Shown in pieces: positions 8,910 to 17,861 of a DNA stretch of 64,000 nucleotides. The DNA is from JACJWR01 sp963842975. GTDB taxonomy: Bacteria; Actinomycetota; Actinomycetes; S36-B12; UBA10799. Under the pieces are notes generated by a model. It did not search any database and was not told the DNA's origin. It saw nothing but the letters and a program-made list of their open reading frames with translations. The position numbers were made by a program, and so were the translations under genes. The first letter of the stretch is position 1. Every line of letters starts with the position of its first letter. The stretch spans positions 62,001-126,000 of the forward strand of contig CAWJIH010000009.1 of NCBI GenBank assembly GCA_963842975.1. Direction: 5' to 3'.

Positions 8910-10259
8910 TCAGCCTGCGCACGTCCCGGTGTAGTCGTAAGCCTCGGCGGTCGGCCCGACGTAACCCTTCTCGACGGTCGTGATCCCCATCGGGGACGCG
9001 TCGTCCGGTGTGTTGATCGTCACCGACCGGTCCACCTGTGACGGGTCGCCGTTCACTACGACGGTGGGCAGCGCACCTTGGTAGTCGACTTCGAATCCAC
9101 CTTCGGCCACCGAGCGCAAGCCTTCCCGGGTCAGGTCGCCGTTTGCCGCCGCCTGCTCCAACAGCGCGAGCATTGGGTACTGCCACACCCAGCCGTACGT
9201 GAAGCCGTCGTTGGTGGGCACCTCTCCTTCGCCCAAAGCCGCCTGCATCGCTGCATGAGCCTCGGTTTCCGATCCGAATGATTCGGTGGTGCCCACGTTG
9301 GTGTATTGGGCCTTCAGTGCATCGGCGGCCGGCAGGCTGAGCAGCAGCGGGTTCCAGGTGGGCGCTGCTCCCAGGAATTGGCCTTCATAGCCGCGTGCGG
9401 CAGCCTTGCCCACGATTTCCGCGGTTTCCACCGGCCCGATGGCCAGCGCCACAACGTCGGCTCCAGAATCAAGGATCTGCTGCACGGTTGCGTCTTGGTT
9501 ACCCGCAATCGAGTTCGGCAGCGCCTCGATGAATCCGCCGAACTCAACGTCGTTGGCCTCCGCCCAACTCTCGACACCAGCGGCGTAGTCACCACCGAAG
9601 TCACCTGGTGGGCCGACTGCCACAAGCTTGGTGATCTCGCTCTTGTTCTCGGTGTACCAGTCCAGTCCGCTCATGGCCATGATGCAGTAGGACGAACCCG
9701 ATTCGAGTACCAATCCGTTGTCGTCTTCGGGGAACTGCCAACCCGACCACCATGAGGCGGGAGCTGCAACCACGTCGTCGGCATCCATATCGTTGAGGAT
9801 CGCCTGGGTCTGGGCGGTGCCCAAAGATTGGGCGAGCGCCAAGATGTTGGGCTCGATGGAGCGGTACTCCTGGCTGTGTACGGCTGGGTCGTACTTGTTG
9901 TCGCGGGTGTATTGGGACACGTTGACGTCGTAGCCGCTGATGCCACCCTCTGCGTTCACGGCAGCCCAGAAGGCCTCCTGTCCGGTCACCACCTGCGTCG
10001 CCAGCGGAGCGAAGGGTCCCTCTGTGAGGTCGGAGATGATGCCGAGGTAAATGCAGCCGTTGTCCGGGTTCACAGCCTCCGGACACGGCTCCGAGGTGAC
10101 GCCTACGTCTGTGATGATCTCTTCCGGGGCGACCGAGGCGCCATCGGTGGCGGCACCTGCATCGCCACCCTCCTCGGAACTGCCGCCACCACAGCCAGCG
10201 ATCACTAGTGCGCCGGCACCAGCCAACGCCAACGATGCCGTGAACCTTCTGCTTCTCAT
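8910..10259 (-). CDS. ABC importer substrate-binding lipoprotein, branched-chain amino acid receptor family
   Basis: A periplasmic-binding-protein-type receptor of about 449 residues (Peripla_BP_6 / LivJ-like family). The N-terminus is a lipoprotein signal with lipobox VIAGC (Cys23 from the chosen start), followed by a Gly/Ser/Glu-rich linker. The mature part begins IYLGIISDLTEGPFAPLATQ, typical of ligand-binding domains. The ATG at 10259 is preferred over an in-frame GTG at 10271 because GGGAG sits just before the ATG. It is transcribed away from the ATPase-ligase-permease operon, with which it forms one importer. The ligand is not known; the acyl-CoA ligase in the operon suggests a carboxylic acid rather than an amino acid. 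Confidence 0.88.
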   Translation of the reverse strand: MRSRRFTASLALAGAGALVIAGCGGGSSEEGGDAGAATDGASVAPEEIITDVGVTSEPCPEAVNPDNGCIYLGIISDLTEGPFAPLATQVVTGQEAFWAAVNAEGGISGYDVNVSQYTRDNKYDPAVHSQEYRSIEPNILALAQSLGTAQTQAILNDMDADDVVAAPASWWSGWQFPEDDNGLVLESGSSYCIMAMSGLDWYTENKSEITKLVAVGPPGDFGGDYAAGVESWAEANDVEFGGFIEALPNSIAGNQDATVQQILDSGADVVALAIGPVETAEIVGKAAARGYEGQFLGAAPTWNPLLLSLPAADALKAQYTNVGTTESFGSETEAHAAMQAALGEGEVPTNDGFTYGWVWQYPMLALLEQAAANGDLTREGLRSVAEGGFEVDYQGALPTVVVNGDPSQVDRSVTINTPDDASPMGITTVEKGYVGPTAEAYDYTGTCAG

Positions 10260-10439
10260 ATTGACTCCCACTTGGCTGATCGTCCGCTACTTGCGGGCAG
10301 CACGGACGTGACGGATCGACACCGGACGAATTTGCGTGCAAACTCGCGCTCACCTTGGCAAACTCTTTACAGCTATGCCAACTTATGGGAACAAGTTTTC
10401 CTGCTTTCCCACAAATTCCCATTCGAGGAGGCTCGCTCA
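10260..10439. promoter_or_regulatory. divergent promoter region of the importer with several inverted repeats
   Basis: This 180-base region lies between the receptor gene and the ATPase operon. It contains three inverted repeats: TTTGC-GT-GCAAA (10331-10342), TTGGCA-N15-TGCCAA (10355-10381) and TGGGAA-N14-TTCCCA (10386-10411). Such symmetry in a shared promoter region suggests operators for a dimeric regulator, but no regulator gene is adjacent. I could not fix unambiguous -35/-10 pairs for either direction. A GAGGAGG ribosome-binding site at 10425-10431 serves the GTG start at 10440. Confidence 0.4.
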
Positions 10440-11225
10440 GTGCTTTCCGTGGAGAACCTAGAGGTCGTCTACGAGGACGTCATACTCGTGCTCAAAGGCG
10501 TGTCTCTGCAGGTCCCGGAAGGCTCCATCGTGGCGCTCCTGGGGCCGAACGGCGCCGGAAAAACCACGGTCCTGCGAGCCATCACAGGACTGCTTGGCGT
10601 ACACCGCGGCCGGGTCAGTAAGGGCACCATCACATTGGACGGCGAAGAACTCACCGGTGCCGAACCGCCGACCATCGTGCGGGCCGGTATCGGCCAAGTT
10701 ATGGAGGGACGCCGAATCTTCCGGGAATTCACGGTGGAAGAGAACCTGCGGGTCGGTGGTCACACTGCCAGTAGAGCCGAGACCGCCGAAGGCCTCCAGC
10801 GTGCATTCGACCTCTTCCCAGTGCTGGCTGACCGTCGCAAGCAGGTGGCCGGGTATCTGTCCGGTGGCGAGCAACAGATGCTCGCGATCGGCCGAGCCAT
10901 GATGGCCAAACCGCGCTACCTGCTGCTGGATGAACCCTCGCTCGGAGTTGCCCCGAAAATCGTGGCGCAGTTGCGTGACTTGATCGTGGACATCAACCGG
11001 GCCGGAACTTCGGTGCTGCTCGTTGAACAGAACGCAGCGATGGCGCTATCGATTGCCAATCACGGCTATGTACTTGAGACCGGACGGATAGTGATGGACA
11101 AGCCGGCCGCTGCTTTGCGGGAAGACGACGACGTGAAGGAGTTCTACTTGGGTCTGCGCGGCGCCGAACGCGGTTCCCTGCGTGATGTGAAGCAATATCG
11201 GAGACGGAAGCGGTGGTTGAGTTGA
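10440..11225 (+). CDS. ABC importer ATPase, LivF-like
   Basis: A 261-residue ABC ATPase with Walker A GPNGAGKTT, signature LSGGEQQ, Walker B LLLDEPS and a switch His-equivalent in LLVEQN. The EQN in place of EHD is typical of LivF-type subunits of branched-chain amino acid importers. The reading frame is open further upstream, but the GTG at 10440 after GAGGAGG gives the expected start VLSVENLEVVYED. It heads an operon with the LivG-like ATPase, an acyl-CoA ligase and two permeases. Its 3' end overlaps the next gene by 13 bases. Confidence 0.92.
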   Translation: MLSVENLEVVYEDVILVLKGVSLQVPEGSIVALLGPNGAGKTTVLRAITGLLGVHRGRVSKGTITLDGEELTGAEPPTIVRAGIGQVMEGRRIFREFTVEENLRVGGHTASRAETAEGLQRAFDLFPVLADRRKQVAGYLSGGEQQMLAIGRAMMAKPRYLLLDEPSLGVAPKIVAQLRDLIVDINRAGTSVLLVEQNAAMALSIANHGYVLETGRIVMDKPAAALREDDDVKEFYLGLRGAERGSLRDVKQYRRRKRWLS

Positions 11226-12034
11226 CGATCCCGGTGGAGGTGGCCGCACGAGAAGTCGAATCACCCGGCCCCATCTTGGACGTTTCCGGAATCTCGCTTT
11301 CGTTCGGTGGGACGACGGCGATCAGTGATGTGAGTTTCGACGTCCAGGCTGGCGAACTGTTCGCGATTATCGGCCCCAACGGTGCGGGCAAGACGTCAAT
11401 CTTCAACTCGATCTCGGGGGTGTATCACCCGCAAGAGGGTGCGATCGCATTTGCGGGACACGACCTTTTGGGACTGCGGCCGGAGCGAATCGCCAGGTTG
11501 GGGGTGGCCCGCATGTTTCAAAACATCGAGCTGTTCGACAACCTCACGGTGTTGGACAACATCATGCTGGGCCGCCATAACCACATGCACTACTCGGTAC
11601 TTTCGGCCTTCATCTTCGCTGGGAAGGCCAAGCGGGCCGAGGTGGAGAACCGGAGAATCGCTGAGGAAATCATCGACTTCCTCGACATCGCAGCACACCG
11701 GAGTTTCCCCGTGGGCATGCTTCCCTATGGGATCAAGAAGCGTGTGGAACTCGGTCGGGCGCTCGCAATGCAACCCACCCTGTTGCTCCTGGACGAGCCA
11801 GTTGCGGGGATGAACGTTGAGGAAACCGAGGACATGGCGCGGTTCATCCTCGACATCCGTGCGGAACTGGGGATCTCGATGATTCTGGTGGAACACGACA
11901 TGGGGCTGGTGATGGATCTGGCCGATCGGGTGCTGGTACTTGACTTCGGCCACCGGATCGCGCTCGGCACCCCTGCCGAGGTGCAGGCCGATCCGGCCGT
12001 GATCAAGGCCTACCTGGGTGAGGAGCTCACATGA
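11213..12034 (+). CDS. ABC importer ATPase, LivG-like
   Basis: A 273-residue ABC ATPase with Walker A GPNGAGKTS, the helical segment MFQNIELFDNLTVLDNIMLG, Walker B LLLLDEPVAGM and switch ILVEHDM, all LivG-like. The usual signature LSxGxQ is replaced by LPYGIKKRVELGRA, a known divergence in this subunit type. It pairs with the LivF-like ATPase to drive the two permeases. The GTG start overlaps the previous gene, and the end overlaps the acyl-CoA ligase by 4 bases (ATGA), so the genes are translationally coupled. Confidence 0.92.
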   Translation: MVELTIPVEVAAREVESPGPILDVSGISLSFGGTTAISDVSFDVQAGELFAIIGPNGAGKTSIFNSISGVYHPQEGAIAFAGHDLLGLRPERIARLGVARMFQNIELFDNLTVLDNIMLGRHNHMHYSVLSAFIFAGKAKRAEVENRRIAEEIIDFLDIAAHRSFPVGMLPYGIKKRVELGRALAMQPTLLLLDEPVAGMNVEETEDMARFILDIRAELGISMILVEHDMGLVMDLADRVLVLDFGHRIALGTPAEVQADPAVIKAYLGEELT

Positions 12035-13941
12035 CAGCCACTGCCGAGGCCACAACCCGATGCTGGACTCTGGTCGGACAGGTGCGGGATCGCGCCAGTT
12101 CCCGGCCGAACGACGTGGCGATGCGGGCGAAACGGCTCGGGATTTGGGCGGACGTCAGTTGGGCTGAATACGCCGACCAGGTCGACCTGGTGGGGCATGC
12201 CCTGCTCGCGCTTGGGATCGAACCCGGTGAGCGGGTGGCGATCCACTCCGAGAACCGGCCGGAATGGCTCTACACCGACCTGGGCACTGTCGCCGTCCGT
12301 GGCATCACGGTTGGGCTGTACCCGACCAACCCGGCGGCAGAGGTGGCCTATCTGCTGAACGACTCCGGGTCCCGCATCCTCATCGCCGAAGATCAAGAAC
12401 AGGTTGACAAGGCACTTGAGGTGGAGGCGCAATGCCCGCAGTTGGAGTGGATCGTGTACCTCGAACCTCGCGGGGTTGCCACCATCGATCATCCGAAACT
12501 GATGAGTTGGACCCAGTTCATCGAACACGGTCGGACCCATCGCGAGGCTGATCCGCAAGCCCTTGCACGATTGGCAGATGCGGCGGAGCCCGCAGACGTG
12601 GTGACTCTCGTCTACACCTCGGGCACAACAGGACCCCCCAAAGGCGCCATGCTCACCAACGCCAATGTGGAGTTCGCGTCCAACGTGATCGTCAACGGCG
12701 GCGGGGTGTACCAGCCGCCACCGAACTCCCGTGATGTGATCCTGTCGTATCTGCCACTGTGCCACGTGGCGGAGCGTGCGGTGACCACCTGGACCAATGC
12801 CATCAGCGGGGCCATCGTTCACTTCGCCGAATCCATCGACACCGTCACCACCAACCTGCGCGAAGTGCAGCCCACACTCTTCTTTGCGGTGCCCCGGATT
12901 TGGGAGAAACTCAAGGCGGGCATCGAGGTGCGGATGTTGGCCGCCTCGTGGATCAAGCGGGCGAACTACAAACTGTGGATGGGTGTGGGCAATCGGATGG
13001 CCTCCGAGATGGTGGCCAACGGTGGCCGCCACACGCTCAAGACCAGGTTGATGTATGCGCTCGGGTACGTCTTCCTGTTCCGTGCGCTGCGCGACCGGGT
13101 GGGCTTGCGCAAGGTGCGTGCCGCGGCTTCGGCCGCCGCCCCGATCTCCCCCGAGGTGCTCTACTTCTTCTTCACCATGGGGGTGGTAATCAACGAGTTA
13201 TACGGCATGACCGAAAACAGCGCAGTGGCAACGGCCAACCGTTCCGGCCGGATCAAACTGGGCACCGTCGGGGAGCCGCAACCGGATGTAGAGGTGCGAC
13301 TGGACGACGCTTCCGGGGAGATTCTCACACGGCATCCAGGCAACTTCGCAGGCTATTGGCGCAGACCCGAAGCTACCGCGGAAACGCTGGACGCCGAGGG
13401 CTGGTTGCATACTGGCGACGTGGGGGAGTGGGTGGACGGCACCCATCTGAAGATCGTCGACCGGATCAAGGACATCATCATCACCGCCGGCGGGAAGAAC
13501 ATCTCGCCGTCGGAGATTGAGAACTCGCTGAAGGCTTCGCCGTTCATCCGTGAGGCCGTCGTGATCGGCGACAAACGCCCCTACCTCACTGCCCTGATCG
13601 GTATCGAGGAGGACACCGTCGGCGGATGGGCGCAGGCCCAGCGCATCCCGTACACCACCTACCGTGACCTATCGGAGCGGGAGGAAGTTCTGCGGTTGGT
13701 GCAGGGAATCATCGCGAGCACGAACGAGAAACTCGCCCGGGTGGAGAACATTCGGAAGTTCCGCATGATGACGAAGGCGCTGGGTCACGAGGATGGCGAT
13801 CTCACCGCGACTCAGAAGGTCAAGCGTTCGGCCCTCACCGGTACTTTCGGCGATCTAATCGACGACATGTACAACAACACCGACCAGCGCGCAGGCGGCG
13901 ATCAGTCCGAGGTCATCGTGGTCGAATCCGTGGCGAGGTGA
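12031..13941 (+). CDS. long-chain-type acyl-CoA ligase (AMP-forming) inside the importer operon
   Basis: A 636-residue ANL-superfamily ligase that converts a carboxylic acid to its CoA thioester through an acyl-AMP. It shows the P-loop YTSGTTGPPKG (from 195), YGMTE (391-395), HTGD (460-463), the hinge Asp477-Arg478 in DRIKD and GGKNISPSEIE. The C-terminal catalytic Lys is probably in TQKVKR. Length and motifs fit the long-chain FadD/FAA branch. It overlaps the upstream ATPase by 4 bases, and the first permease starts 3 bases after its stop. This suggests that the imported substrate is an acid activated on entry. The exact acid cannot be deduced. Confidence 0.9.
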   Translation: MTATAEATTRCWTLVGQVRDRASSRPNDVAMRAKRLGIWADVSWAEYADQVDLVGHALLALGIEPGERVAIHSENRPEWLYTDLGTVAVRGITVGLYPTNPAAEVAYLLNDSGSRILIAEDQEQVDKALEVEAQCPQLEWIVYLEPRGVATIDHPKLMSWTQFIEHGRTHREADPQALARLADAAEPADVVTLVYTSGTTGPPKGAMLTNANVEFASNVIVNGGGVYQPPPNSRDVILSYLPLCHVAERAVTTWTNAISGAIVHFAESIDTVTTNLREVQPTLFFAVPRIWEKLKAGIEVRMLAASWIKRANYKLWMGVGNRMASEMVANGGRHTLKTRLMYALGYVFLFRALRDRVGLRKVRAAASAAAPISPEVLYFFFTMGVVINELYGMTENSAVATANRSGRIKLGTVGEPQPDVEVRLDDASGEILTRHPGNFAGYWRRPEATAETLDAEGWLHTGDVGEWVDGTHLKIVDRIKDIIITAGGKNISPSEIENSLKASPFIREAVVIGDKRPYLTALIGIEEDTVGGWAQAQRIPYTTYRDLSEREEVLRLVQGIIASTNEKLARVENIRKFRMMTKALGHEDGDLTATQKVKRSALTGTFGDLIDDMYNNTDQRAGGDQSEVIVVESVAR

Positions 13942-13944
13942 GTC

Positions 13945-14841
13945 ATGGCTGATTTCTTCGAATCCATCGTTCGTGGGCTCGGGCTTGGTGGGGTGTACGC
14001 GCTGCTGGGCGTGGCCTTCGTCATCATCTACCGCGCCACCGGCGTCATCAACTTCGCCCAGCCAGCCTTGATGATCTTGGGTGCCTACGTCACGTCCTGG
14101 TTTGGCATCAGCAACGGATTGCCCTTCTTCCTGGCGGTACTGCTGGGGATGGTGGTCATGGCCATCGTCGGCATGGTGGTGGAGCGGTTGGCGCTGCGGC
14201 CGATGGTGGGTCGGCCAGCGTTTTCCGCGGCCACCGTCACAGTCGGTGTGTTCATCGTGCTGCTGATCGTTGCGGGCCGGTTGATCGGTTCGGAATTGCT
14301 CACGGTCAATGACCCCTGGGGCCTTGACACGATTGTGATCGGCGGCGCCACCATCTTCACGGTCGACATCGCCAAATTGATCATCGCGCTGGTGGCGATC
14401 GGGTTGGTGGGGTTGTTCCTGACGCGGTCCCGGGTCGGGCTGGCGATGCGCGCGACCGCGATCGACCAGGAGACCAGCCTGGCCCAGGGCATCAACGTGG
14501 GCCGAATGTTTGGATTGTCCTGGGCGATCTCGGCTGCGCTGGCGTCACTGGCAGGTGCGCTAGTCGCCTCGGGTGCATCAGGGGTGGAGACCACAACGGC
14601 GCTGGTAGCACTCAAGGCATTGCCGGTGATCATCCTCGGCGGTCTCGATTCGATCAAGGGATCGGTCGTTGCTGGCCTGATCATTGGGATCGCTGAATCG
14701 CTCACCCGCACCTATCAACCGGCTTACGCACCCTGGCTTGGGGCCAATTTCGACATCATCGTCCCCTACCTGATCATGATCCTGGTGCTCATGGTGCGTC
14801 CGTACGGTCTCTACGGCACCAAGGAGGTGGTCCGGGTATGA
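13945..14841 (+). CDS. ABC importer permease, LivH-like
   Basis: A 298-residue, very hydrophobic protein with about eight transmembrane segments, of the LivH branched-chain amino acid permease family. It opens with VRGLGLGGVYALLGVAFVII, and the cytoplasmic coupling region contains the family-typical MRATAIDQETSLAQGI. A run of Val/Ile/Leu-rich helices ends in MVRPYGLYG. It forms the membrane channel with the LivM-like partner, whose ATG overlaps its stop by 4 bases. Confidence 0.92.
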   Translation: MADFFESIVRGLGLGGVYALLGVAFVIIYRATGVINFAQPALMILGAYVTSWFGISNGLPFFLAVLLGMVVMAIVGMVVERLALRPMVGRPAFSAATVTVGVFIVLLIVAGRLIGSELLTVNDPWGLDTIVIGGATIFTVDIAKLIIALVAIGLVGLFLTRSRVGLAMRATAIDQETSLAQGINVGRMFGLSWAISAALASLAGALVASGASGVETTTALVALKALPVIILGGLDSIKGSVVAGLIIGIAESLTRTYQPAYAPWLGANFDIIVPYLIMILVLMVRPYGLYGTKEVVRV

Positions 14842-16019
14842 CCACCACGGACACGGCCCGCGCAACCGCCCGACCGCCGCGCACTTCGAGGGCGTCGGCG
14901 CGTTCGTTGCGCGGACGGCCGGGGCTCTACACGAACTATGCCTCGGAACTGGCGATTTTCAACACCGGCGCCAAGAAGTTCTGGGTTGCCATGCTGGTTG
15001 TCGCGGTGCTACTCCTGCCCTTTGGTTTGCAACGGGACATGGTGGCGTTGGTCGCCACGGTCTTCGTATTCGCCATCGGAGGCATCGGGCTGAACATCCT
15101 CACCGGCTATTCAGGACAGGTATCGCTCGGTCATGCGTTCTTTCTGGGGGTTGGTGCCTACACCGCGGCAGTGTTCGGCGGCGAACCTAGCCGGGGTGTG
15201 ATCGGCCTAGAGCTGGACATGGCCATTTGGCTGCCCTTGGCAGGTCTGGTGCCAGCGCTCATCGCGCTCATAGTGGCGCCGCTGGCGGCCCGAGTGCGGG
15301 GACTCTATTTGGCGATCCTCACGCTGGGTTTGGTGTTCATCGGTGAGCACATCTTCAAGGAAGCCGACGCCATCACCGGCGGTGCCGGTGTGGGGCGTGC
15401 ACCGGCAGAGCCCATCTTCCTCGGCTTCAACCTGTTCGACCGCTACGAGGTTTTCGGCTATCGGATCGATCGATTCACCACGTTCTACTACGCCTGCTTC
15501 GTGATCTTCGTGATCATGGCGGTGCTCGCCCGCAACCTGGTGCGTTCCCGATTCGGCCGCAGTTTCGCGGCGGTCCGTGACCGCGACGTGGCGGCCGAGG
15601 TGATGGGCGTGTCGCTGCTGCGCACGAAAACTATGGCATTCGTGATCTCGTCGTTTTACGCGGGGATCGCGGGGGCGCTGCTGTCGATCATCATTGGGCG
15701 GATATCGCCGGAAACCTGGAACTTCTTCCTGTCCGTGGAGTTCCTCGCCGTGATCTTCATCGGTGGTTTGGCCAGCATCAGCGGCTCCATCGCTGGGGCC
15801 ATATTCGTGGTGATGCTGCCGAAGCTGGTCAACAACCTCACCGGGTTCCTGCCAGTGAGCTCCGGCGTCGGCCAGGGTGGCATCCTCAATGTGTTCGAAT
15901 TGCAGACAATCATTTTCGGTCTGCTCATCGTGCTATTCCTCATCCTGGAACCACGAGGGTTGTACGGACTTTGGATACGGGTGCGCAACTACTTCAAGGC
16001 CTGGCCGTTCTCCTATTGA
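14838..16019 (+). CDS. ABC importer permease, LivM-like
   Basis: A 393-residue permease of the LivM family. A basic, Arg/Ala-rich cytoplasmic N-terminus of about 45 residues precedes about ten membrane segments. The family motifs LTGYSGQVSLGHAFF and RDRDVAAEVMGVSL (the coupling helix facing the ATPases) are clear, and it ends with LEPRGLYGLW. It completes the importer. The aspartate-aminotransferase-like gene on the other strand ends 15 bases away. Confidence 0.92.
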   Translation: MTTTDTARATARPPRTSRASARSLRGRPGLYTNYASELAIFNTGAKKFWVAMLVVAVLLLPFGLQRDMVALVATVFVFAIGGIGLNILTGYSGQVSLGHAFFLGVGAYTAAVFGGEPSRGVIGLELDMAIWLPLAGLVPALIALIVAPLAARVRGLYLAILTLGLVFIGEHIFKEADAITGGAGVGRAPAEPIFLGFNLFDRYEVFGYRIDRFTTFYYACFVIFVIMAVLARNLVRSRFGRSFAAVRDRDVAAEVMGVSLLRTKTMAFVISSFYAGIAGALLSIIIGRISPETWNFFLSVEFLAVIFIGGLASISGSIAGAIFVVMLPKLVNNLTGFLPVSSGVGQGGILNVFELQTIIFGLLIVLFLILEPRGLYGLWIRVRNYFKAWPFSY

Positions 16020-16034
16020 CCGAACTGGGTACGG

Positions 16035-17246
16035 CTAGTCGGTTGCCTCGCCGAGCAGTGCGGCCATCCGCGCGACTCCCTCAGCGAGGTCAGCATCACC
16101 CAAGGCATACGACAGGCGCAGGAAGCCAGGGGTGCCGAAGGCTTCGCCGGGTACCACCGCGACCTCGGCCTCGTCCAGGATGACCTCGGCGAGTTCGGTT
16201 GTCGTTGCTGGACGCCGGCCGCGGATCTGCTTGCCCAGCAGATCGGTCACCTTCGGATAGGCATAGAAGGCGCCATGCGGTTCGGGGCATTGCACGCCGT
16301 CGATGGCATTGAGCAGTTCCACGATGGTGTGCCGACGGCGGTCGAAGGCGGTGCGCATCTCTTCGACCGCTTCCAACCCGCCGTTTAGCGCGGCGATTGC
16401 GGCCCGCTGTGAGACATTGGCGACGTTGCTGGTGGCGTGGGACTGAAGATTCGTCGCCGCTTTGGTCAGGTCCGGCGGGGCGATCATCCACCCCACTCGC
16501 CAACCCGTCATCGCATAGGTCTTCGCGACACCGTTGACGATCACGCAGCGGTCGGCGATCTCCGGAGCCACCACCGGCATTGAGACGAACTCGGCGTCGC
16601 CATAGACAAGATGCTCGTAGATTTCGTCGGTGATCACCCAGATTCCCTGCTCCGCTGCCCAGCGACCGATCTCGGCCACCTGCTCGGGCGGGTACACCGC
16701 ACCGGTCGGGTTGGACGGAGAGACGAAGACCAACGCTTTCGTCGCTGGGGTGGTCGCGGCGGCGAGTTGCTCCACAGTGGCCAGATAGCCCGATTCCATG
16801 GTGGTCTGCACGGCAACTGGGATGCCTCCGGCAAGCCGGATCGACTCCGGGTAGGTCGTCCAATATGGGGCCGGGAGCAGCACCTCGTCGCCGGGATCGA
16901 GCATCGTGGCGAAGGCGTTGTAGAGGGCCTGCTTGCCGCCGTTCGTCACCAGCACCTGGTTGGACGCGATGGTCAGCCCGGAGTCGCGGGCAGTCTTGGT
17001 CACAATCGCTTCTTTGAGGGCGGGCAAACCGCCGGCCGGGGTGTAGCGGTGCATGGCAGGGTCGCCACAGGCGGCCACGGCAGCTGCGACGATGTAGTCA
17101 GGGGTGGGGAAGTCAGGTTCGCCAGCGCCGAAGCCGATCACGGGTCGGCCGGCGGCCTTGAGCGCCTTGGCCTTGGCGTCGACAGCGAGGGTGGCGGATT
17201 CGGAGATCGAGCCGATTCGGGCGGAGATGCGTTGGGAACGTGGCAT
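16035..17246 (-). CDS. PLP-dependent aminotransferase, aspartate aminotransferase type (class I)
   Basis: A 403-residue fold-type I aminotransferase of the AspC-like subgroup Ib. It transfers an amino group between amino acids and 2-oxo acids in the cytoplasm. It has the PLP-binding Lys242 (VAKTYAMTGWRVGW), the substrate-site Arg in LRLSYA, the SPSNPTG motif (177-183) and DEIYEHLVY with the cofactor Asp/Tyr. An aminotransferase just upstream of tRNA-Trp/secE on the opposite strand is also found in streptomycetes, which supports aspartate aminotransferase, but the exact amino acid specificity is not proven. The ATG at 17246 is the only good start. Confidence 0.88.
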   Translation of the reverse strand: MPRSQRISARIGSISESATLAVDAKAKALKAAGRPVIGFGAGEPDFPTPDYIVAAAVAACGDPAMHRYTPAGGLPALKEAIVTKTARDSGLTIASNQVLVTNGGKQALYNAFATMLDPGDEVLLPAPYWTTYPESIRLAGGIPVAVQTTMESGYLATVEQLAAATTPATKALVFVSPSNPTGAVYPPEQVAEIGRWAAEQGIWVITDEIYEHLVYGDAEFVSMPVVAPEIADRCVIVNGVAKTYAMTGWRVGWMIAPPDLTKAATNLQSHATSNVANVSQRAAIAALNGGLEAVEEMRTAFDRRRHTIVELLNAIDGVQCPEPHGAFYAYPKVTDLLGKQIRGRRPATTTELAEVILDEAEVAVVPGEAFGTPGFLRLSYALGDADLAEGVARMAALLGEATD

Positions 17247-17356
17247 GGGGCCGATTCTTCCCTATCGGATCCCGTCGCGTACAGTAGGCTCCGGCGTCAC
17301 AACGCCAACCTCGTCAGTGTGCCCCAATCCATGCTGACGATGGTGGTTGATGCCAA

Positions 17357-17429
17357 AGGGTCGTAGCTCAACTGGCAGAGCACCGGTCTCCAAAACCGGG
17401 GGTTGGGGGTTCAAGTCCCTCCGGCCCTG
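17357..17429 (+). tRNA. tRNA-Trp (anticodon CCA)
   Basis: A 73-base cloverleaf. The acceptor AGGGTCG pairs with CGGCCCT, and the anticodon stem CCGGT/ACCGG encloses CTCCAAA with anticodon CCA. The T loop is TTCAAGT, and CCA is not encoded. Its place directly upstream of secE-nusG is conserved across actinobacteria. Confidence 0.95.
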
Positions 17430-17513
17430 CGACACCGTCCGTTTCACCGCCGAGTTCATGGCGCCAGGAGGCGCAATGGGAGCGGCGCACATCCCTCGAC
17501 GAAAGGCTAAGGC

Positions 17514-17822
17514 GTGAGTACACCCGACGACGCCGGTGCTGACTCTGAAGGGGTGGACTCGGACGGCGCGCAGGACGCGTCACGAGGTGCGGCGCCCAAG
17601 AAGAGCAAGAAAGCTAAGTCGGATCAGCCCGGCATCTTCGCCCGCTTCGCCAAGTTCCTCCGGCAGGTCGTCGCGGAACTTCGCAAGGTCATCTGGCCCA
17701 CGCGTAGCGAACTGATCAACTACGCCTCAGTAGTGCTGGTATTCGTGGTGATCATGGCGGCCATCCTCGCGGCCTACGACTTCGCCTTCGCCCGAGCAGT
17801 CTTCTTCGTCTTCGGCGAGTAG
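17514..17822 (+). CDS. secE: preprotein translocase subunit SecE
   Basis: A 102-residue single-span membrane protein that clamps the SecY channel. The N-terminal 35 residues are acidic then Lys-rich and cytoplasmic. The conserved amphipathic segment FLRQVVAELRKVIWPTRSEL (about 48-67) precedes one transmembrane helix, VVLVFVVIMAAILAAYDFAF. The GTG start at 17514 follows a GAAAGG-like site. It lies 84 bases downstream of tRNA-Trp and 39 before nusG, the standard arrangement. Its partner secY is in the same window at 45971. Confidence 0.95.
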   Translation: MSTPDDAGADSEGVDSDGAQDASRGAAPKKSKKAKSDQPGIFARFAKFLRQVVAELRKVIWPTRSELINYASVVLVFVVIMAAILAAYDFAFARAVFFVFGE

Positions 17823-17861
17823 CTCCGCCCCGATCGCACCATGTGCACCGAAAGGACCCCC

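Noticed and set aside
17841..17861. ATG at 17841 as nusG start
   Set aside because: It has no ribosome-binding site, whereas GTG 17862 has GAAAGGA at good spacing and gives the usual actinobacterial N-terminus.
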